Shown here: positions 10,531 to 23,539 of the stretch, in pieces
Layout of the letters: each line of letters begins with the position of its first letter
Position numbering within the stretch: the first letter of the stretch is position 1
Source of the DNA: Axinella damicornis
Lineage: Eukaryota; Porifera; Demospongiae; Axinellida; Axinellidae
Direction of reading: 5' to 3'
DNA: 64,000 nt
Assembly: GCA_963931865.1 (NCBI GenBank)
Contig: OZ007514.1
Coordinates: 9,085,222-9,149,221, forward strand
The notes under the pieces: generated by a model
The model's input: only the letters and a program-made list of their open reading frames with translations
Told to the model about the DNA's origin: nothing
The model's database searches: none
Program-made: the position numbers and the translations under genes

Positions 10531-10818
10531 TCAAGCCATGAGCGACTATGTCAATGGTAAAATCCTAACAAAACATTCACCAACTATTCGGTCAGTACAC
10601 CATAATGACCAGACAGCCCCTATAGATTAACTACATGTACAAACATGACACTCTGAATCAGCAAAGCTTGCTGGTTCCTATGTACATGGACCAATGTCCT
10701 GATGCTGGGTACTCTAATGTCTCCATCAGCTGGCTCATTCCCATGGACTAGCGCCCGCACTAAAATATGTGTGTATTGCGTTTTTGCAACACAATTCAAA
10801 ACCGGATGAAGAATCTTA

Positions 10819-11468
10819 TACCTTGTTTACACGACACAAAAATAACCAATCCGTGCCCAAGATAACCGAACCGTACCGTGCTCGAAACCGTGCCGGCGTG
10901 CGTTTACACTGCATCAAAAAAATAACCGTGCCGAATTCAATTATTGATCGAGGGCGTGATCGAACAAGTGCGCATATGTGCATCAGTATAAGTGCTCTGC
11001 AGCTAGCTAGAGCTCTATGGCTACCTCATGTTTGCGGAACGTTCTCGATCTGCTGTTACGATGTATGTGTTTGTTTACAGAACACCGGCAGTTAGAGTAG
11101 AAGGCACACCAGGCTGGGTACGACGTTGTTCATTCAACGCAGAGCAAGGCAACACGCTGTTCTCAGCTATACAGTATTTCTGGCTACTCTGAAAGCACCA
11201 AGGAGAGAGTGGGTTCGTCCCAGGTACGTTGTACACTCAGTAAGTGCTCACTGCTGTCTTACGGTCTTCGTTAGGTTCCGGTACTGGATTGAGACCACTA
11301 CCAGAACGGTTCTAACCGTGCTGGCACGGCAAGGTAAGGTGGTCAAAGAACGGTTATTCTAGCACGGTTCAGTACAGTTCAGTTAGCGTTTACACGGCAA
11401 TTGAATAACCGTGCCGAACCATACTAAACAGTGCCAGCACGGTTGTTTTGTGTCGTGTAAACGGGGTA
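10819..11468. mobile_element. PIF/Harbinger-like non-autonomous element
   Basis: The left end TACCTTGTTTACACGACAC and the right end (reverse complement TACCCCGTTTACACGACAC) form a TIR of about 25 bp. TTA is duplicated directly outside (10816-10818 and 11469-11471), the 3-bp TWA-type duplication typical of PIF/Harbinger. The 650-bp body carries many copies of ACCGTGCC/GGCACGGT in both orientations, like subterminal transposase-binding repeats. No transposase is present. Confidence 0.8.
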
Positions 11469-11474
11469 TTAGAC

Positions 11475-12225
11475 AATCAGATCTGTGGTTTCTGTGTCTC
11501 GGAATGCGAAACTAATCGCTGCAAACTGCGGTGTGGCGTTTAGAGTCCTTAGACCTCAGATATATTATACTTCCACTAATGTTGCAAGAACTTGGAAAAA
11601 CACTGGATATCACACAAATTCTGAGCTATCCCGGAGTGGTTTTCAAAGCTTCAATTCTATTGGCTATATAACAATATAAACCACACCCTAACCTGCCATA
11701 ATATACCCTAAGTATGCACTGTATGACATAAGTGACCTAAGTGAACCAATCAGAAGCGAGCTTAGGAAACCACTCAGGTACTGTAGCAAATTCTTGAAAG
11801 TCACATGACAGTCAGCTGACCTGGTAGCCAACTTCTGATTGGTTGGAGAGCAGATGCACCTCCAGTGTCCCATGGCCCACCTCCAGCAGCATCTCCTGGT
11901 ACAGGAACTGTGGAATGGAAAATGGAAATTTATGGACTACGGAATTTTTGCGTGCAGTAGAACGCACCATTTCACATACTTGTTTAGTCCCTTTCCACTC
12001 TGCCCCAGAAGAGTCTCAGAGATGTTCATAGTCTCATAGAACACAAACTCCCCGCGCGGAACGTCTTCAGGATAGTACAATCGCCGGGGCATCTCTCTGT
12101 TTGCTTCTTCAGTACAGTAGCAATGATTTCATGAGAACACGTGCTATTATTCATAATTAATTGCCGCTGAGTTCACGCGTTCCCGATCCTGATTGCCGAT
12201 AAATATGCATAATCCAATTAGGATA
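11475..12225. other. No recognisable gene
   Basis: No named domain, exon or repeat recognised. Confidence 0.4.
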
Positions 12226-12227
12226 CG

Positions 12228-12326
12228 TTCGTTCCCAGCGAATCCCAGGCCTCAGCCCAGATTTTATCTCTCATGCAGCCGTACCGCGGAGAAAAAATCT
12301 GGGCGCGGAGGCTCGGGACGAGGCTA
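12228..12326. repeat. Foldback element, GTTCCCAGG family
   Basis: GTTCCCAGCG...CCCAGGCCTCAGCCCAGATT is mirrored by AATCTGGGCGCGGAGGCTC and GGGACGAGGCTA. The CCCAGATTTTATCTC core is shared with the copies at 37470-37572 and 63592-63686. Confidence 0.8.
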
Positions 12327-12785
12327 ATCAGGCGTGGGTGTTGGACATAGAGTCTACACTACCGTTGGTGCGGAGCGAATAGAAGTGTTCTTTGAAGGTG
12401 TGAGAGAGTGCTTCATATTAAACTGAAGAAGAGGAAGACACAAAGTCTCGCCAAAGAAGGGAAAATAAGTGCTTACATGGTTCCAGGCAAGGTGACAGTT
12501 GGAATCTCCACAGCAAAGGTCGTATCTGTGGTCTGCTGGACCAGTGTGTAGCATGCATATAGGTTGTCACATGTTATGTGCCTAGGCTAGCTAGACTGCT
12601 GCAGCTAGCCTGACTCATAGTTCCTGTGTTGTGCATACATATTTGGTACGTACTTGGTGTGATATTCTGTGGCCTGAGATTGTGCTGTGTTCATGCAGAC
12701 ATTCTGAAAACTGTTCCATGTTCTGCATGTGCACTCGCTCAGGTTCACCCCACAGTATCGTCTGCGCACGGGATGAGAGCTACTC

Positions 12786-12810
12786 TTTGACCACAGTAAC
12801 TGTGGTCAAA
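12786..12810. repeat. 25-bp perfect inverted repeat
   Basis: TTTGACCACAG is followed by TAA and then its exact reverse complement. It has the shape of a small hairpin or dimeric binding site. Confidence 0.9.
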
Positions 12811-12819
12811 AAGTTGCTC

Positions 12820-14312
12820 TGCCGAGTCTGCTCACAAACTGCTTGTGTGGCTTTGCTACAACAAAAGTGGTGTATAGCTATAGGCAGCAAAGCTTAACCT
12901 CAGCGTTTTGTCCAACACCATCCCTTGCAGACCGGAGGTGGTCGGCCACGATTAATTATGCAACTAGAGGTGCTCAATTGAGCACTGCTAAGTAGTCTTG
13001 GACTTCAAAGGGCTAACTTAGCACTAATGTCAAAATGATGGTCAAGATTAGTTCAAGTGAGCTCCACCCTAGCCTGAAACCAATGGTACTGATGGTTGAT
13101 GTACCATGTGCAAAAAATGCCTGGACCAACCCAACTTTGGGACTGTGAAGTGACTATTTTAGTAGTCATTTAATATTACAATACATTTTCCCCATAGAAG
13201 ATTAGACGATTGGTTTGAAGCAATTTGAAGTGACTTTTCACAATGAAATTTTGCAAACATTCTTGAAAATCCATAGGTACCATTCGTAGAGTGTGTCAAT
13301 AGCCAGACCACTTGTGTTGAAGGTATGTTCGTAAATAACTTCCCATAATTATTTTGATTGGTTTGAAGTGACTTTTAACAATGAATTTTAGCAAGCATCA
13401 TTGAAAATTAATGGGTAGCTAGCTACCATTAGTGTGTTATTATCCGGACCATTTCCGTTCATCCCTGACAGCTCACAGCTGCATAAATTCTGCAGCAGCA
13501 ATCGGGACAACAGCAAGCTATTTAGAATTCACTGGGACCAATTAATTAACCTTTTAAACCCCATTGATTTAGACCCTTTGACCTCCGAATGCTGGGCTTG
13601 TGGGGGTCATGAATATCATTAACGGTATTGCCAGAGGGATCTCTTCATGTGTGCGGGCCCCACCAAGTTTGGCCGCTGAGGAGCGAATGCTGTACGTGGG
13701 AGAGGAGTACCTACGAAAGTGGTGTGCGCTGAATGCATGAAAATGTGTTGTCTTGGTGGGAAGAATTCAGTGGTTAAAGGGTTAACAGCTTCATGAACAA
13801 CAGAGCTGGTATTGGTAATGTGATCATGCAACATGCATAACACCTTATTGAGTTTCGTTGGAACTACTAGCTACGTACTAGGTCAGCACTTCACTTAGTT
13901 TCAATGGAACCAGCAACCCAATGCACCCTGTACAGTAGCAGCCAAGTGAGCCCAGAGAATGTCAATAAGTGGCTAAGAATCTTTATATTGATTATAGAGG
14001 GTTTAATAGTAGGTGTTAATATACTTTGTACAGAATTATGCTCTTCTGCTTCAGAATCTTTAAGCAGTAGTAATACTTAATTCGTCAAGCTTCGCTGGAA
14101 CTTCATCACTAATCTTCATACACTCTCTTGCTCCATTTGACTAGTGGCTACAGGGCATATTGTACCTAAGACTGTACAGTACCAGGCTCAATTTATTGAT
14201 TCATGCAATGCTCCTGGCATCACCACTGGCTTGGGCTACTGTCATGCCACAATGCAAAGATTCCATTGCTTGCATGTCGGTAACCTTGGAAGCTGACTAC
14301 CAAGCATGAAAT
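12820..14312. other. No recognisable gene
   Basis: Only short open frames. A weak internal repetition is visible: GATTGGTTTGAAG and AGTGACTTTT(C/A)ACAATGAA recur at about 13210 and 13358, suggesting a degenerate ~150-bp duplication. Confidence 0.4.
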
Positions 14313-15329
14313 CAGGGGCGGCGGCACGTATTTTCTATTGGGGGGGCAAGCCAGTGGCGTAGCCTAAGCACGCTGCCGAAGGCAGTGCATAGAGGCGCGT
14401 AGCGCCGATCAGTCCGCGCGAAGCGCGGAAAAATTTTTTCGCCTTCATTTTTCAGTTATCAGGATGGGCTCTCGTGGCACCTTCGTGCTTTGTACTGCGC
14501 GTTCCAGATGTATGAGGATCGATGCTGCGCCAGATCAGCAACTCGATTCGCGTACATCACAAGGTTAGCCGAGTCAGCCTAGTACTAAGTATAGGGCAGC
14601 CGTTGGCTGTTTAAGGTTACGGGTACCCGTTGACCGGAAGTAAAATTTAATTTGCCTGTTTACGGGCAGCTGCATGTTATTTCAGCGATTCCCGTGCGAA
14701 TTTACTTATCTACGCATTCTACAACTTTTGTCACAGAAAAGGTAATTGAGATGGAAATAGGCATTTATATAACTGCTACTATCATATATCTAGTGCGAGA
14801 GCTATGTTTGGGAGTCTGTGTAGGCTGTTGTCCACTGCTAGCGAAGTGAATTGTCGCCACACCCTTCGTTGGACGCCATTTTTTCTGTGTACTTTGGCTG
14901 CTAGCGGGATATGTTCGGCGAATGACTTGTTCATTTATAGCTCTCGCACTCGAAGTTCATGTCTTCTAGCTGCTTCCTGAAGCTGAAGGTGCAATTCTGC
15001 GTGTAACGAGTACAGTTTGTGGAATGCGCTCAGAATTTATAAATGTGTATGGGAGGGGTCAAGGCGTCCATGTAGCCACGCCTCTGCAGGAAGTTCGTCT
15101 GTTGAGAAGTAGGCGGGTCTGAATAGGCTCGAGTCCAGCACCGCACTTTGTGCTAGGCGCTGTAAGAATTCGGCATGGCTTGCATGAATATTGCTCCAGT
15201 TATTGCATGATACGCGGGTACCCGTAACCTTAATAGTAGCTAGCTAGGAGTTAGGGGGGGCGATGCCCCCCCTAAATATTTTTGGGGGGGGCGCTTGCCC
15301 CCCTTGCCCCCCCCGTGCCGCCGCCCCTG
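14313..15329. mobile_element. 1.0-kb GC-rich TIR element
   Basis: The left end CAGGGGCGGCGGCACG is mirrored exactly at the right end by CGTGCCGCCGCCCCTG, with G-rich (GGGGGGGCAAG) and C-rich (CTTGCCCCCC) stretches just inside. CAGGGG-type ends recall non-autonomous hAT elements, but no 8-bp duplication is visible, so the superfamily is open. A second element is nested inside. Confidence 0.75.
14615..15229. mobile_element. Nested TIR element flanked by TTAA
   Basis: GGTTACGGGTACCCG at the left is mirrored by CGGGTACCCGTAACC at the right, with TTAA outside both (14611-14614 and 15230-15233). TTAA target sites are typical of piggyBac and Kolobok. The interior shows no transposase. Confidence 0.65.
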
Positions 15330-15649
15330 TTCAGAAAGCAGTAGAATGACAAGCATAAGGATGGGTTAAAAGCAAAGCATAATGTGTCTATTATTATGCA
15401 ACACAACTGAACTGCTTACAACTGCAGAAACACAATAATCAGAGGTAACAGGCATGATGCGCAGCTGATACAAGTTGTTAATAAAGCACAGCAGTATTTT
15501 CATACAGGATAGAATATTGTGTTCTAAGCTTGCATACGTAGCTATCTACAATACAACAATGCTTACTGTGTTTCTAACTTGCTCTGCTCGCCCTTGAGCT
15601 TTATCAAGCACTCAGCTTCAGCTTGATCCAGATGCATGTACGTGTATGC

Positions 15650-15650
<1 letters not shown>

Positions 15651-15746
<96 letters not shown>
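15651..15746. repeat. (GT)n microsatellite
   Basis: About 48 GT repeats, almost uninterrupted. Confidence 0.98.
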
Positions 15747-16372
15747 GTGTGTGGTGTGGATATGTGTGTGTATGCATGAGCACAATCATGTGTATGTGTG
15801 AAGTTTCATAGATCTGGGAGGGCTAGTATATTGCTATATCGACCGGGGTTATCATTTGAGCTAGTTAATCTTTCCCAAACAATGAACAGTCACTAAATAG
15901 GTTGTCTGCAAATTTACATTGACATTTGGTTCCCGCCCATGACGTCACTGCACGATTAGGAGCTATGGGTGCATAGCTATACCTATTTCATTGCTACAGT
16001 GACAGACTAAAAATATGACTGCATGTTTCTAGGCAGCCTCTCTGATGACACTATCAGAGTATCTATCCCCATGACACAAATTCCATATGCCCCTGCACAT
16101 GGCCAGAATGGGCAAGTAAAATATCGGTCCAAACGCAGCCAAAAGAATGCATTTCATGTGTCTTCTCAGGAGGTAGCTAAAGGGATTTGGGATGTAGCTA
16201 TACTGATGACAGCTTAATTATGCAACAGTGGATTAACTGAAGGAGAAATATTTAACTACCGTGCTGTACGTGGTTCTTGTCTCACAGCTATTGCAGAGTT
16301 TCCAGTGTAGGACATTTCTAGTGTACGCGTGGTAGTTGTAAGCGTGGGTCGTGGGGATTGACATCATACCAA

Positions 16373-17565
16373 TTGCAGTTTAACCGCCGGACATCAACTT
16401 GCCGAGCCCAAGCACCGCTTGCAATCCATGATGATCAGCTGTGTAAGGAACTTCCTCTAGAAGCCTCTCTGCATGCTCTTGAAGGGCATAAAGAACAACC
16501 ACCTTTGCATTTGAATTGGCAAGTTTCCTGGTGAGGGTTCGATAATCAAAATCACTGTCAATTCCTTCCTCTAGATCAATGCATATTTCATTCTCTTCTG
16601 CAAGCTTGCATAGATCAGTTATGCCGGACTGACCATAGCTGTCCGGGAGTAAACCGCAGAGATGTAAGTCCAGTTGAAGAACAGAAACAACTCTGTGCAG
16701 AAGTTTGCCCTCAAGGTCTGTTTAAAACAGTGGGATACTCCTTATCACCAGCTGCTGAGCCAAGCTTGCTTACCAGATCTTAGCACTCGCCGGAAACATT
16801 TAAGTCTTTGTTATTTTTATAAACTTATTAATGGTGTGCATTTGTATCATGACCTACCCCTTGTACCTCACACATCACAGTATGCACTTCGCAACAACCA
16901 CTCCCTTGTTCAATTCAGTGCTCACACAAATTGTTTCTATTATTCCTTTTTCCCGTATGTAACTTCCCTGTGGAATACATTACCTGACTCTATTACTTCT
17001 GCACCCTCTATATATACATTTAAGAACCTTGTTCATCTAGTATAGTTTGTATGGGCATGTGCTTGTATTAGTGTTTTTCACTATTCACTATGTCCTTTGC
17101 ATTTGCATAAAGTTTTATAGAAAAAAAAAAAAGAAAAAAAAAAAAACTCAATCGTTGCTCGAGCTTCAAGGTTGTCTGGAGGTATGGTGCGGTAGAAGTC
17201 AGTATATTTATCCCTGTCACTGAGAAGTGCAGATGTGGTTGCTAGCTCATTTGTGGCATGTTAAATAGCCTACCCAGGCTTGCAACAGGGACACTGACTT
17301 GACTTAGAGAAGCTCCCACTATCCCAATTGTTGGAGACAGAACTTCAGTCACATTCTCGATCACCGGCACTTGAATCTGATTGACAACTCTCAACATCCA
17401 ACTGTCTATACTGGCTACAATTGAGTCCAATGCCTCATTTGATTAAGACCAATACTTTAAATTCAATGGAGAAAGTGTCAGGGATATCAAACCCAAGAGG
17501 GAGGTTGGGAAGGAGAGCTGGATCAATGGCAAAGAGCATTGCTTCCATCCGTTCAAGGCCACCTT
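16373..17565 (-). pseudogene. Metabotropic glutamate-type class C GPCR ligand-binding domain, broken
   Basis: Minus-strand segments, read in order, follow the Venus-flytrap domain of metabotropic-glutamate-type receptors. 17565-17460: GGLERMEAMLFAIDPALLPN then LGFDIPDTFS. 17430-17254: ALDSIVASIDSW, then TIGIVGASLSQVSVPVA and FNMPQMS. 17252-17149: ATTSALLSDRDKYTDFYRT and IPPDNLEARATI. 16675-16640: FFNWTYISAVYS. 16640-16373: DSYGQSG, ICIDLEEGIDSDFDY, NAKVVVLYALQEHAERLL. The frame shifts between segments 1 and 2, at about 17252 (one base short at the PQ(I/M)SYA site) and at about 16640 (one G short). A LINE sits between segments 3 and 4. No seven-helix region was seen. A signal-like reading (MLQLLLCLMA) near 17770 may be the 5' end. 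The domain call is strong; the gene is a pseudogene as sequenced. Confidence 0.8.
16676..17147 (+). mobile_element. 5'-truncated non-LTR retrotransposon (LINE) 3' end
   Basis: The open frame 16674-17045 is the C-terminal tail of a CR1/Jockey-like ORF2 product: LSTRRKHLSLCYFYKLINGV, then FFPYVTSLWNTLPDSITSAP. A short 3' UTR and an A-rich tail (AAAAAAAAAAAA G AAAAAAAAAAAA, about 17120-17146) follow. 5' truncation plus an A tail is standard for LINE copies. It lies antisense inside the class C GPCR sequence. Confidence 0.88.
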
Positions 17566-17599
17566 GCTGCTAAAATCTCCACACCCTCCCCTACCAGAA

Positions 17600-19675
17600 T
17601 TTGTAATGTGGATAGGAAATAGCTATAGGCCTCCTAGCATAAAACTTTGTCTGTACGATTCTGGACACCACTTATTCTCAACACATCCCCTGACTTGAGT
17701 ATCTCTGACTGCACTTCATACTGATAGATAGTGACATTCACAGTAGCCATGAGGCACAGAAGCAGCTGCAGCATAGAAGGAATTCTTCAATTGTAGGATA
17801 GACCAGTGTTCTTAATGTGTGAACTGTAGTGAGAAACAAAGTATGAGATCAAGGTGACATGCATGGCTTTGTACTTGGTAATACATGGTACCAGAAATGT
17901 TGATGACCTCAATCCGCACCACTACAGGAGATGGGATATAGCTACTGTATAGGCTAAGTAGCTACAATCCTTTGGCTTCATATACATGTATAGCTATCAG
18001 CAAAGTTCACCTGATTATTACAAGGCATGTACATGAATAATACCAGGCTATATGAATAATACTTAGTGTTTCCATAAGAATTAATTTGCAATTATTGAGA
18101 AACATGGGGGCAGGGCTGATTTCTGATGACTATAGGCTAAGGGCTGATCTACGGCATTGTAAGGTGTTTTTGGGGGGAGGTTACCACATGCAGTCAGGTG
18201 CAATTGCATCCAACCAAATCAATTCATTTACAATTTAGCACGATATCAAAACAGCTATCCCATGCATTTCGCATGATCCAGACCACCTTCTAATCAGCTG
18301 CAGATCTCTGGTGCATTTGTACAGTATATATGGCATTCGTTCATATGGTATGAGATTGATAGCAATGAAAGCACGAGCTATTGCATAAACTAAACCAATT
18401 TATCATACAGCAATACTAAAACATGGCTGATGGGATCAGTCTGGGACTGCTTCAATCAATTCCAGTGCTACCAATGTTTCGGGCAGCCTGTGATCACTTA
18501 GTTACCCCACGCACAAGGCATTCCATGTACATGTCTGAGATTTATAAGACAGCCAGCTTGCATACGTCTCTGAGCAAATCATGTCAATAATCCCATTTGA
18601 TACACCTGGGTGCATGCAGTGTACTTTGATTATGAAGGTGATGTCATTGACATCATGATCATGAAATGGAGCCAAATGTCAGCACAATTTTAATGATAGC
18701 GTTTTTAATGACAGACGAAAGACAGACAGATGGACACAACCATGCAAATGCTTAACCCAGCTTCGTGCCTGGCATATGCGGGCTATAAGACATGTCTCTC
18801 CCTGCCTCAGAACATAAGTCTGACTATCTGCAAAAACAATTCTGGTGAGTAGCTATGCAGCTAAATAATAATATTTATTATCTGTGTACTGGATAAAACA
18901 AAATCCTGGATGTATGCACATATTAATTGCCAAAGCAAGTCCAATGGAGGTTTTGGTTGGTTCTTCATATTAGAATCACGTAATATGCTGAGTGTGCGCT
19001 ATGACACTAGAGCTATAGCCTATTATTGTAGCATGGTTCCACGACACTTTATAAAACCATAATCCTTATACTAACATCACATTTACACCAGCTACTTCAA
19101 GTTACTCATTCACCTCACATCCATTTCAGACGGTGCACAACACAAATTGTTGAGAAGTTTGTCAAGGCAATCATGTTACAGCCAATTACAACTCCTGAGA
19201 CCATATACAACTTACATGCGTATTGTTAGCATACAGACTGCGCTCATGGAGGCAGAATCACCCCCACTCCATGCACTCTGATTCCAACACTCTCTCTGAT
19301 GAAGATAGCATGTCCATTATGGTCTCTGTGGAAGAGGTGGCCAGAGCCATCTGGCTGTGGTTCGGAAGGTGCCCAATGGTCTTCGTCCCCAACACTTAAC
19401 TTGCAATGCATCTGTGTCACCTGATGCCAGACTAAGACTAACTAGCAAATGCAGTGGGCTACCCCCTTCTGCAGAAGCCCCAGTCATGTCCCGTTATAGC
19501 ATTTTAATGATAACATGTACCAATTAAGGCTTTCATAGCCAACACTGTGCATGCATGTCAATACCAAGTAAACATGACTTGTTATAATGTGAATCCGTGA
19601 CGGTATTACATTCTAACTGCATTAGTACAGGAAATGGCCACTTACATGAATCCCATCACTTTTAGCATTCATTAT
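17600..19675. other. No recognisable gene
   Basis: Possible 5' end of the class C GPCR around 17650-17790; otherwise no domain recognised. A CAGACAGA-rich segment near 18710-18740 followed by TTAACCCAGCTTCG resembles the one near 27690-27740, so it is probably a diverged dispersed repeat. Confidence 0.35.
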
Positions 19676-19682
19676 CATTTTA

Positions 19683-20432
19683 CTTGACACCCATCATTCA
19701 TGTATCTTATCCTCACTAAATATCATTTTAATTGACACCCATCATTCATGTATCTTATCCATATCACTAAATATCATTTTACTTGACACCCATCATTCAT
19801 GTATCTTATCCATATCACTAAATATCATTTTACTTGACACCCATCATTCATGTATCTTATCCATATCACTAAATATCATTTTACTTGACACCCATCATTC
19901 ATGTATCTTATCCATATCACTAAATATCATTTTACTTGACACCCATCATTCATGTATCTTATCCATATCACTAATATCATTTTACTTGACACCCATCATT
20001 CATGTATCTTATCCATATCACTAAATATCATTTTACTTGACACCCATCATTCATGTATCTTATCCATATCACTAAATATCATTTTACTTGACACCCATCA
20101 TTCATGTATCTTATCCATATCACTAAATATCATTTTACTTGACACCCATCATTCATGTATCTTATCCATATCACTAATATCATTTTACTTGACACCCATC
20201 ATTCATGTATCTTATCCATATCACTAAATATCATTTTACTTGACACCCATCATTCATGTATCTTATCCATATCACTAAATATCATTTTACTTGACACCCA
20301 TCATTCATGTATCTTATCCATATCACTAATTATCATTTTACTTGACACCCATCATTCATGTATCTTATCCATATCACTAAATATCATTTTACTTGACACC
20401 CATCATTCATGTATCTTATCCATATCACTAAA
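19683..20432. repeat. 51-bp satellite, about 15 copies
   Basis: The unit contains ATCATTTTACTTGACACCC and ATTCATGTATCTTATCC and repeats every 51 bp. The first unit is 48 bp and two units lack an A (CACTAATATC), about 204 bp (4 units) apart, which suggests multi-unit amplification. Confidence 0.97.
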
Positions 20433-20439
20433 ATCAGGC

Positions 20440-23400
20440 TTTTGTATGCAATAAATGTACTTGTACATCTTTCCATCTAGGGATTAATTTTTACCAGTAT
20501 GATCCTGTCAATCACATCTCCAATGTAGATGGTCAGAGTCCAGGCTCATAGTATACAAAGAACAGAATCACAGGCTTTGTACTTGCATCAGATTCACACT
20601 GATGTTTCCTGTTCTGCGAATCCAAATTTCATTCCCATGCTCTCACAGTTGGCAATCACGTGTACATCGTAGTTGCAGTTGTCACTTGCAATGCAGCAGT
20701 AGCTAGCATTGCCAGCATAACTAGGGGTTTCCACACGAACACTTGCACCCTGTGTGATGTGGCAGCTGCCAACAATAGCTGCAGGATGATCAAGTTTGGG
20801 TATATACACCTATTTGACAAGTTCACTATACAGTAACTGTATACTACTGCAATAATTTATAAGACAGTTTAATTTCACAATTATTGTCTCGGTGGTTTTA
20901 CAGAGTGGACCCCCATCAGTAAGGGTCTCTGCAAAACCTGGACTCTGGATTCTGGATTGGACTGTAGACTGGACTATGGACTATGACTATGGATTCAAAA
21001 CAGCAGCTGTATTCGGACAAGAAACGTTATCAAAGCTACAACAGGTTGTATCCATCTCTGTTTCAGGTTGATTCCTAGAATGAGGCACCCTTCCTTGAGC
21101 CTGTGAGGTCAAAGGTCACATGCATATTTGATGACCTTCAACAAAGGTTGCTGTGGCCAAACCCTTGTGGGTGCTGAAACTGCTATTGAGCATATCCTGT
21201 TTATCATAGAGGCCACGTAGCTAGCTACATTTGTCAGGAAAGCACATTTTGCCAAGCATTGAGAATGCTTTGCTTGCCTGAAGGAATAGAAGAGCCAAGC
21301 TCCAGCCTTGACTATATGGCTTGAGGTAATTAAATTATGCACATGACATTTGACCTCAACAGCCTAGAAAACAACTTTTAGACAGTCCATCATAGCTTTT
21401 GCTGTCTGTATAAAGCAGTGCTGTGTGGTTATCAGACTGTCAGTCCAGTCCAGTCCACAGTGCTTCTTGCAGTTATCTGCAAGACATTTTCACTACAGTT
21501 AGGTTTCAGCAGTATTCTATTGCCATGTCGCATGACTGCTTATGTCACTAATATTAAGCACACAGCAAGGAGGAACTTGCAAAAACATGGTTTAGCACAT
21601 TAGGAAATTTTTAGTGCTGTTGAAAAGTAATGTTAAGCAAAATACAGCAGGAACGTCACCGGTACAACATGAGAACAGACTTTATGGTTTGATGGTCATC
21701 CTAAACAATATTATGTTGCCTGTTTTGATTTGCTCAAGCACAAGGTCATACGTAATGTATGTCACCTTGATGCAACCATCTTATTTCACACCATTTGTGG
21801 CTCAACTGGCAAATTTGTAAACTAAGTGCCAGCCATGAATAGTGTTGAATAATATCCCCACCAGCTGCATGACAATAACTAATGACATTGCATGAGCTAT
21901 GATAAGGGTGCTGCCTTCCTCACCCCAGTGTTTGTGACTTGCCATACTAACACAAAGGGTTGGAAACCAGAATGAAAATATATTGTCGCCAGCATGCTTG
22001 TTGCCTTCCCACTCGTAACAATACTACAGCAACAAACTTGTGATATTTTCTGGTATAGCTTTGTACTATGGTGATACTTGTATAGTAACATCCATGTGGA
22101 CGTTACTGCTACAGCATGCTACACAATGTTACAGGATGTGCCTAGCTCCAGTATTACAGTGTAACTGATGCTGTAACATCCATGTGGAAGTTACTGTTGC
22201 AGTAACAGCATGTTACCCATCCTGTTACACAATGTGTCCTAGACAGTTTCCGGTGGGTTCTTCCTGGGGATGAGCTTGGGCTCCGCTGTCTCTGCCTCGG
22301 TGGGTGATTGATTAAACGAGTGTATACTAACACCACAACTTCTCAGTGCTATATACAATCATGAAAATGGTAAGAGACCAGTGGGAATTGCCTATAGCTA
22401 GACATTCCCAATAGGATTGCCTGTTTTGGTTTTGAAATCGGCCATTAGAATGTGCATTATAATTAAGTGCAGCCATAATATTATGTACAGTGAAATGATC
22501 AGAGCTGTCTGCAAACCTAGGTAACCCCTCTATCCCAAGCAGTTGACATAACGTCAACCCATTCTTAGAAACCAGCAATTGTTTTACCAAGTGTCATTAC
22601 TTCTAGGAGAACACATCAGAAACAACGTTAAACATGCAAATACAATTTGGTTAGCTACAAATTACTCAAATCTACAATCCAAAAGTAAAATTAAAGCTGG
22701 GGGCCAAAACTACAGCACTGTGATAACTAAAGGATTTAGGTCTGCGCTAGACCAGGGGAAAACCCCATGGTGAGTAAAAACCTGAAGTGGAAAAACCTCT
22801 CATGGGGGAAAACCCCCAAATTAAAAGTAGCTGTACATGCATCCATGACACCAATGTAATGAACGGATAACTAAGAACGGAAATCAGTGACAAAGTGTGT
22901 GAAGTGATAAGTAATGATGTGGTATGCTGGAGGTTGACAGACATATTGAGTGGGATCAAACAGGACAGGCTGGCAGTGTGATCTGATGGTTGTCTGTGTA
23001 TTCAGGTCATGTATGTATACAAGGCTATCATAATTATATGTCCCTTTCTACTAAGACGCCACTGTCGTGGGAGAATGACAATGGTTACTGGTTGACAAGC
23101 ATTATTCCACCGAAGTTTTCTTCATCATGAGGTAATGATTGAGTCATTGGCAGGCTGAAGAACAAGTGGAACCTGAAATGCTTTTCATTTCAGCATCTGT
23201 TGGCAGGGTAACATTAACATCTCCCACCACGGTATGAAGTCACCCCTGCTGCAGAAATATCAGCAAATGAATGTTGTCTATAGCTGTGATGTCCACTGTG
23301 ATTGGATCTCCATAATTATATAGAAAACAATGCAGTAGCAAACTGGAACAAAGTTTGCTTAGTCTCAATTCAGAGACTCTACACACACTGCATACTGGAA

Positions 23401-23530
23401 CAGGTTTCAATGATCTGTTATCTCAATTTCTCCATGGCTAAGATCACACTTATTGTGTTCAATCTCCTCAATACAATAATGAATGTAGAATGAGAGGTGT
23501 TATCAGTCCTTTTGAAACATAAATATTATT
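20440..23530. other. No assignable gene
   Basis: One minus-strand open frame at 20594-20809 is cysteine-containing (ASYCCIASDNCNYDVHVI) and preceded by an AG, but matches nothing I know. TAACATCCATGTGGA(C/A)GTTACTG recurs at about 22086 and 22175 as a short duplication. Confidence 0.3.
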
Positions 23531-23539
23531 ATAGCATGC

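Noticed and set aside
15604..15811. Thr-His or Cys-Val repeat peptides
   Set aside because: Translations of a (GT)n microsatellite.
19683..20432. CRISPR-like array
   Set aside because: Units are contiguous with no unique spacers, in a eukaryotic context; ordinary satellite.
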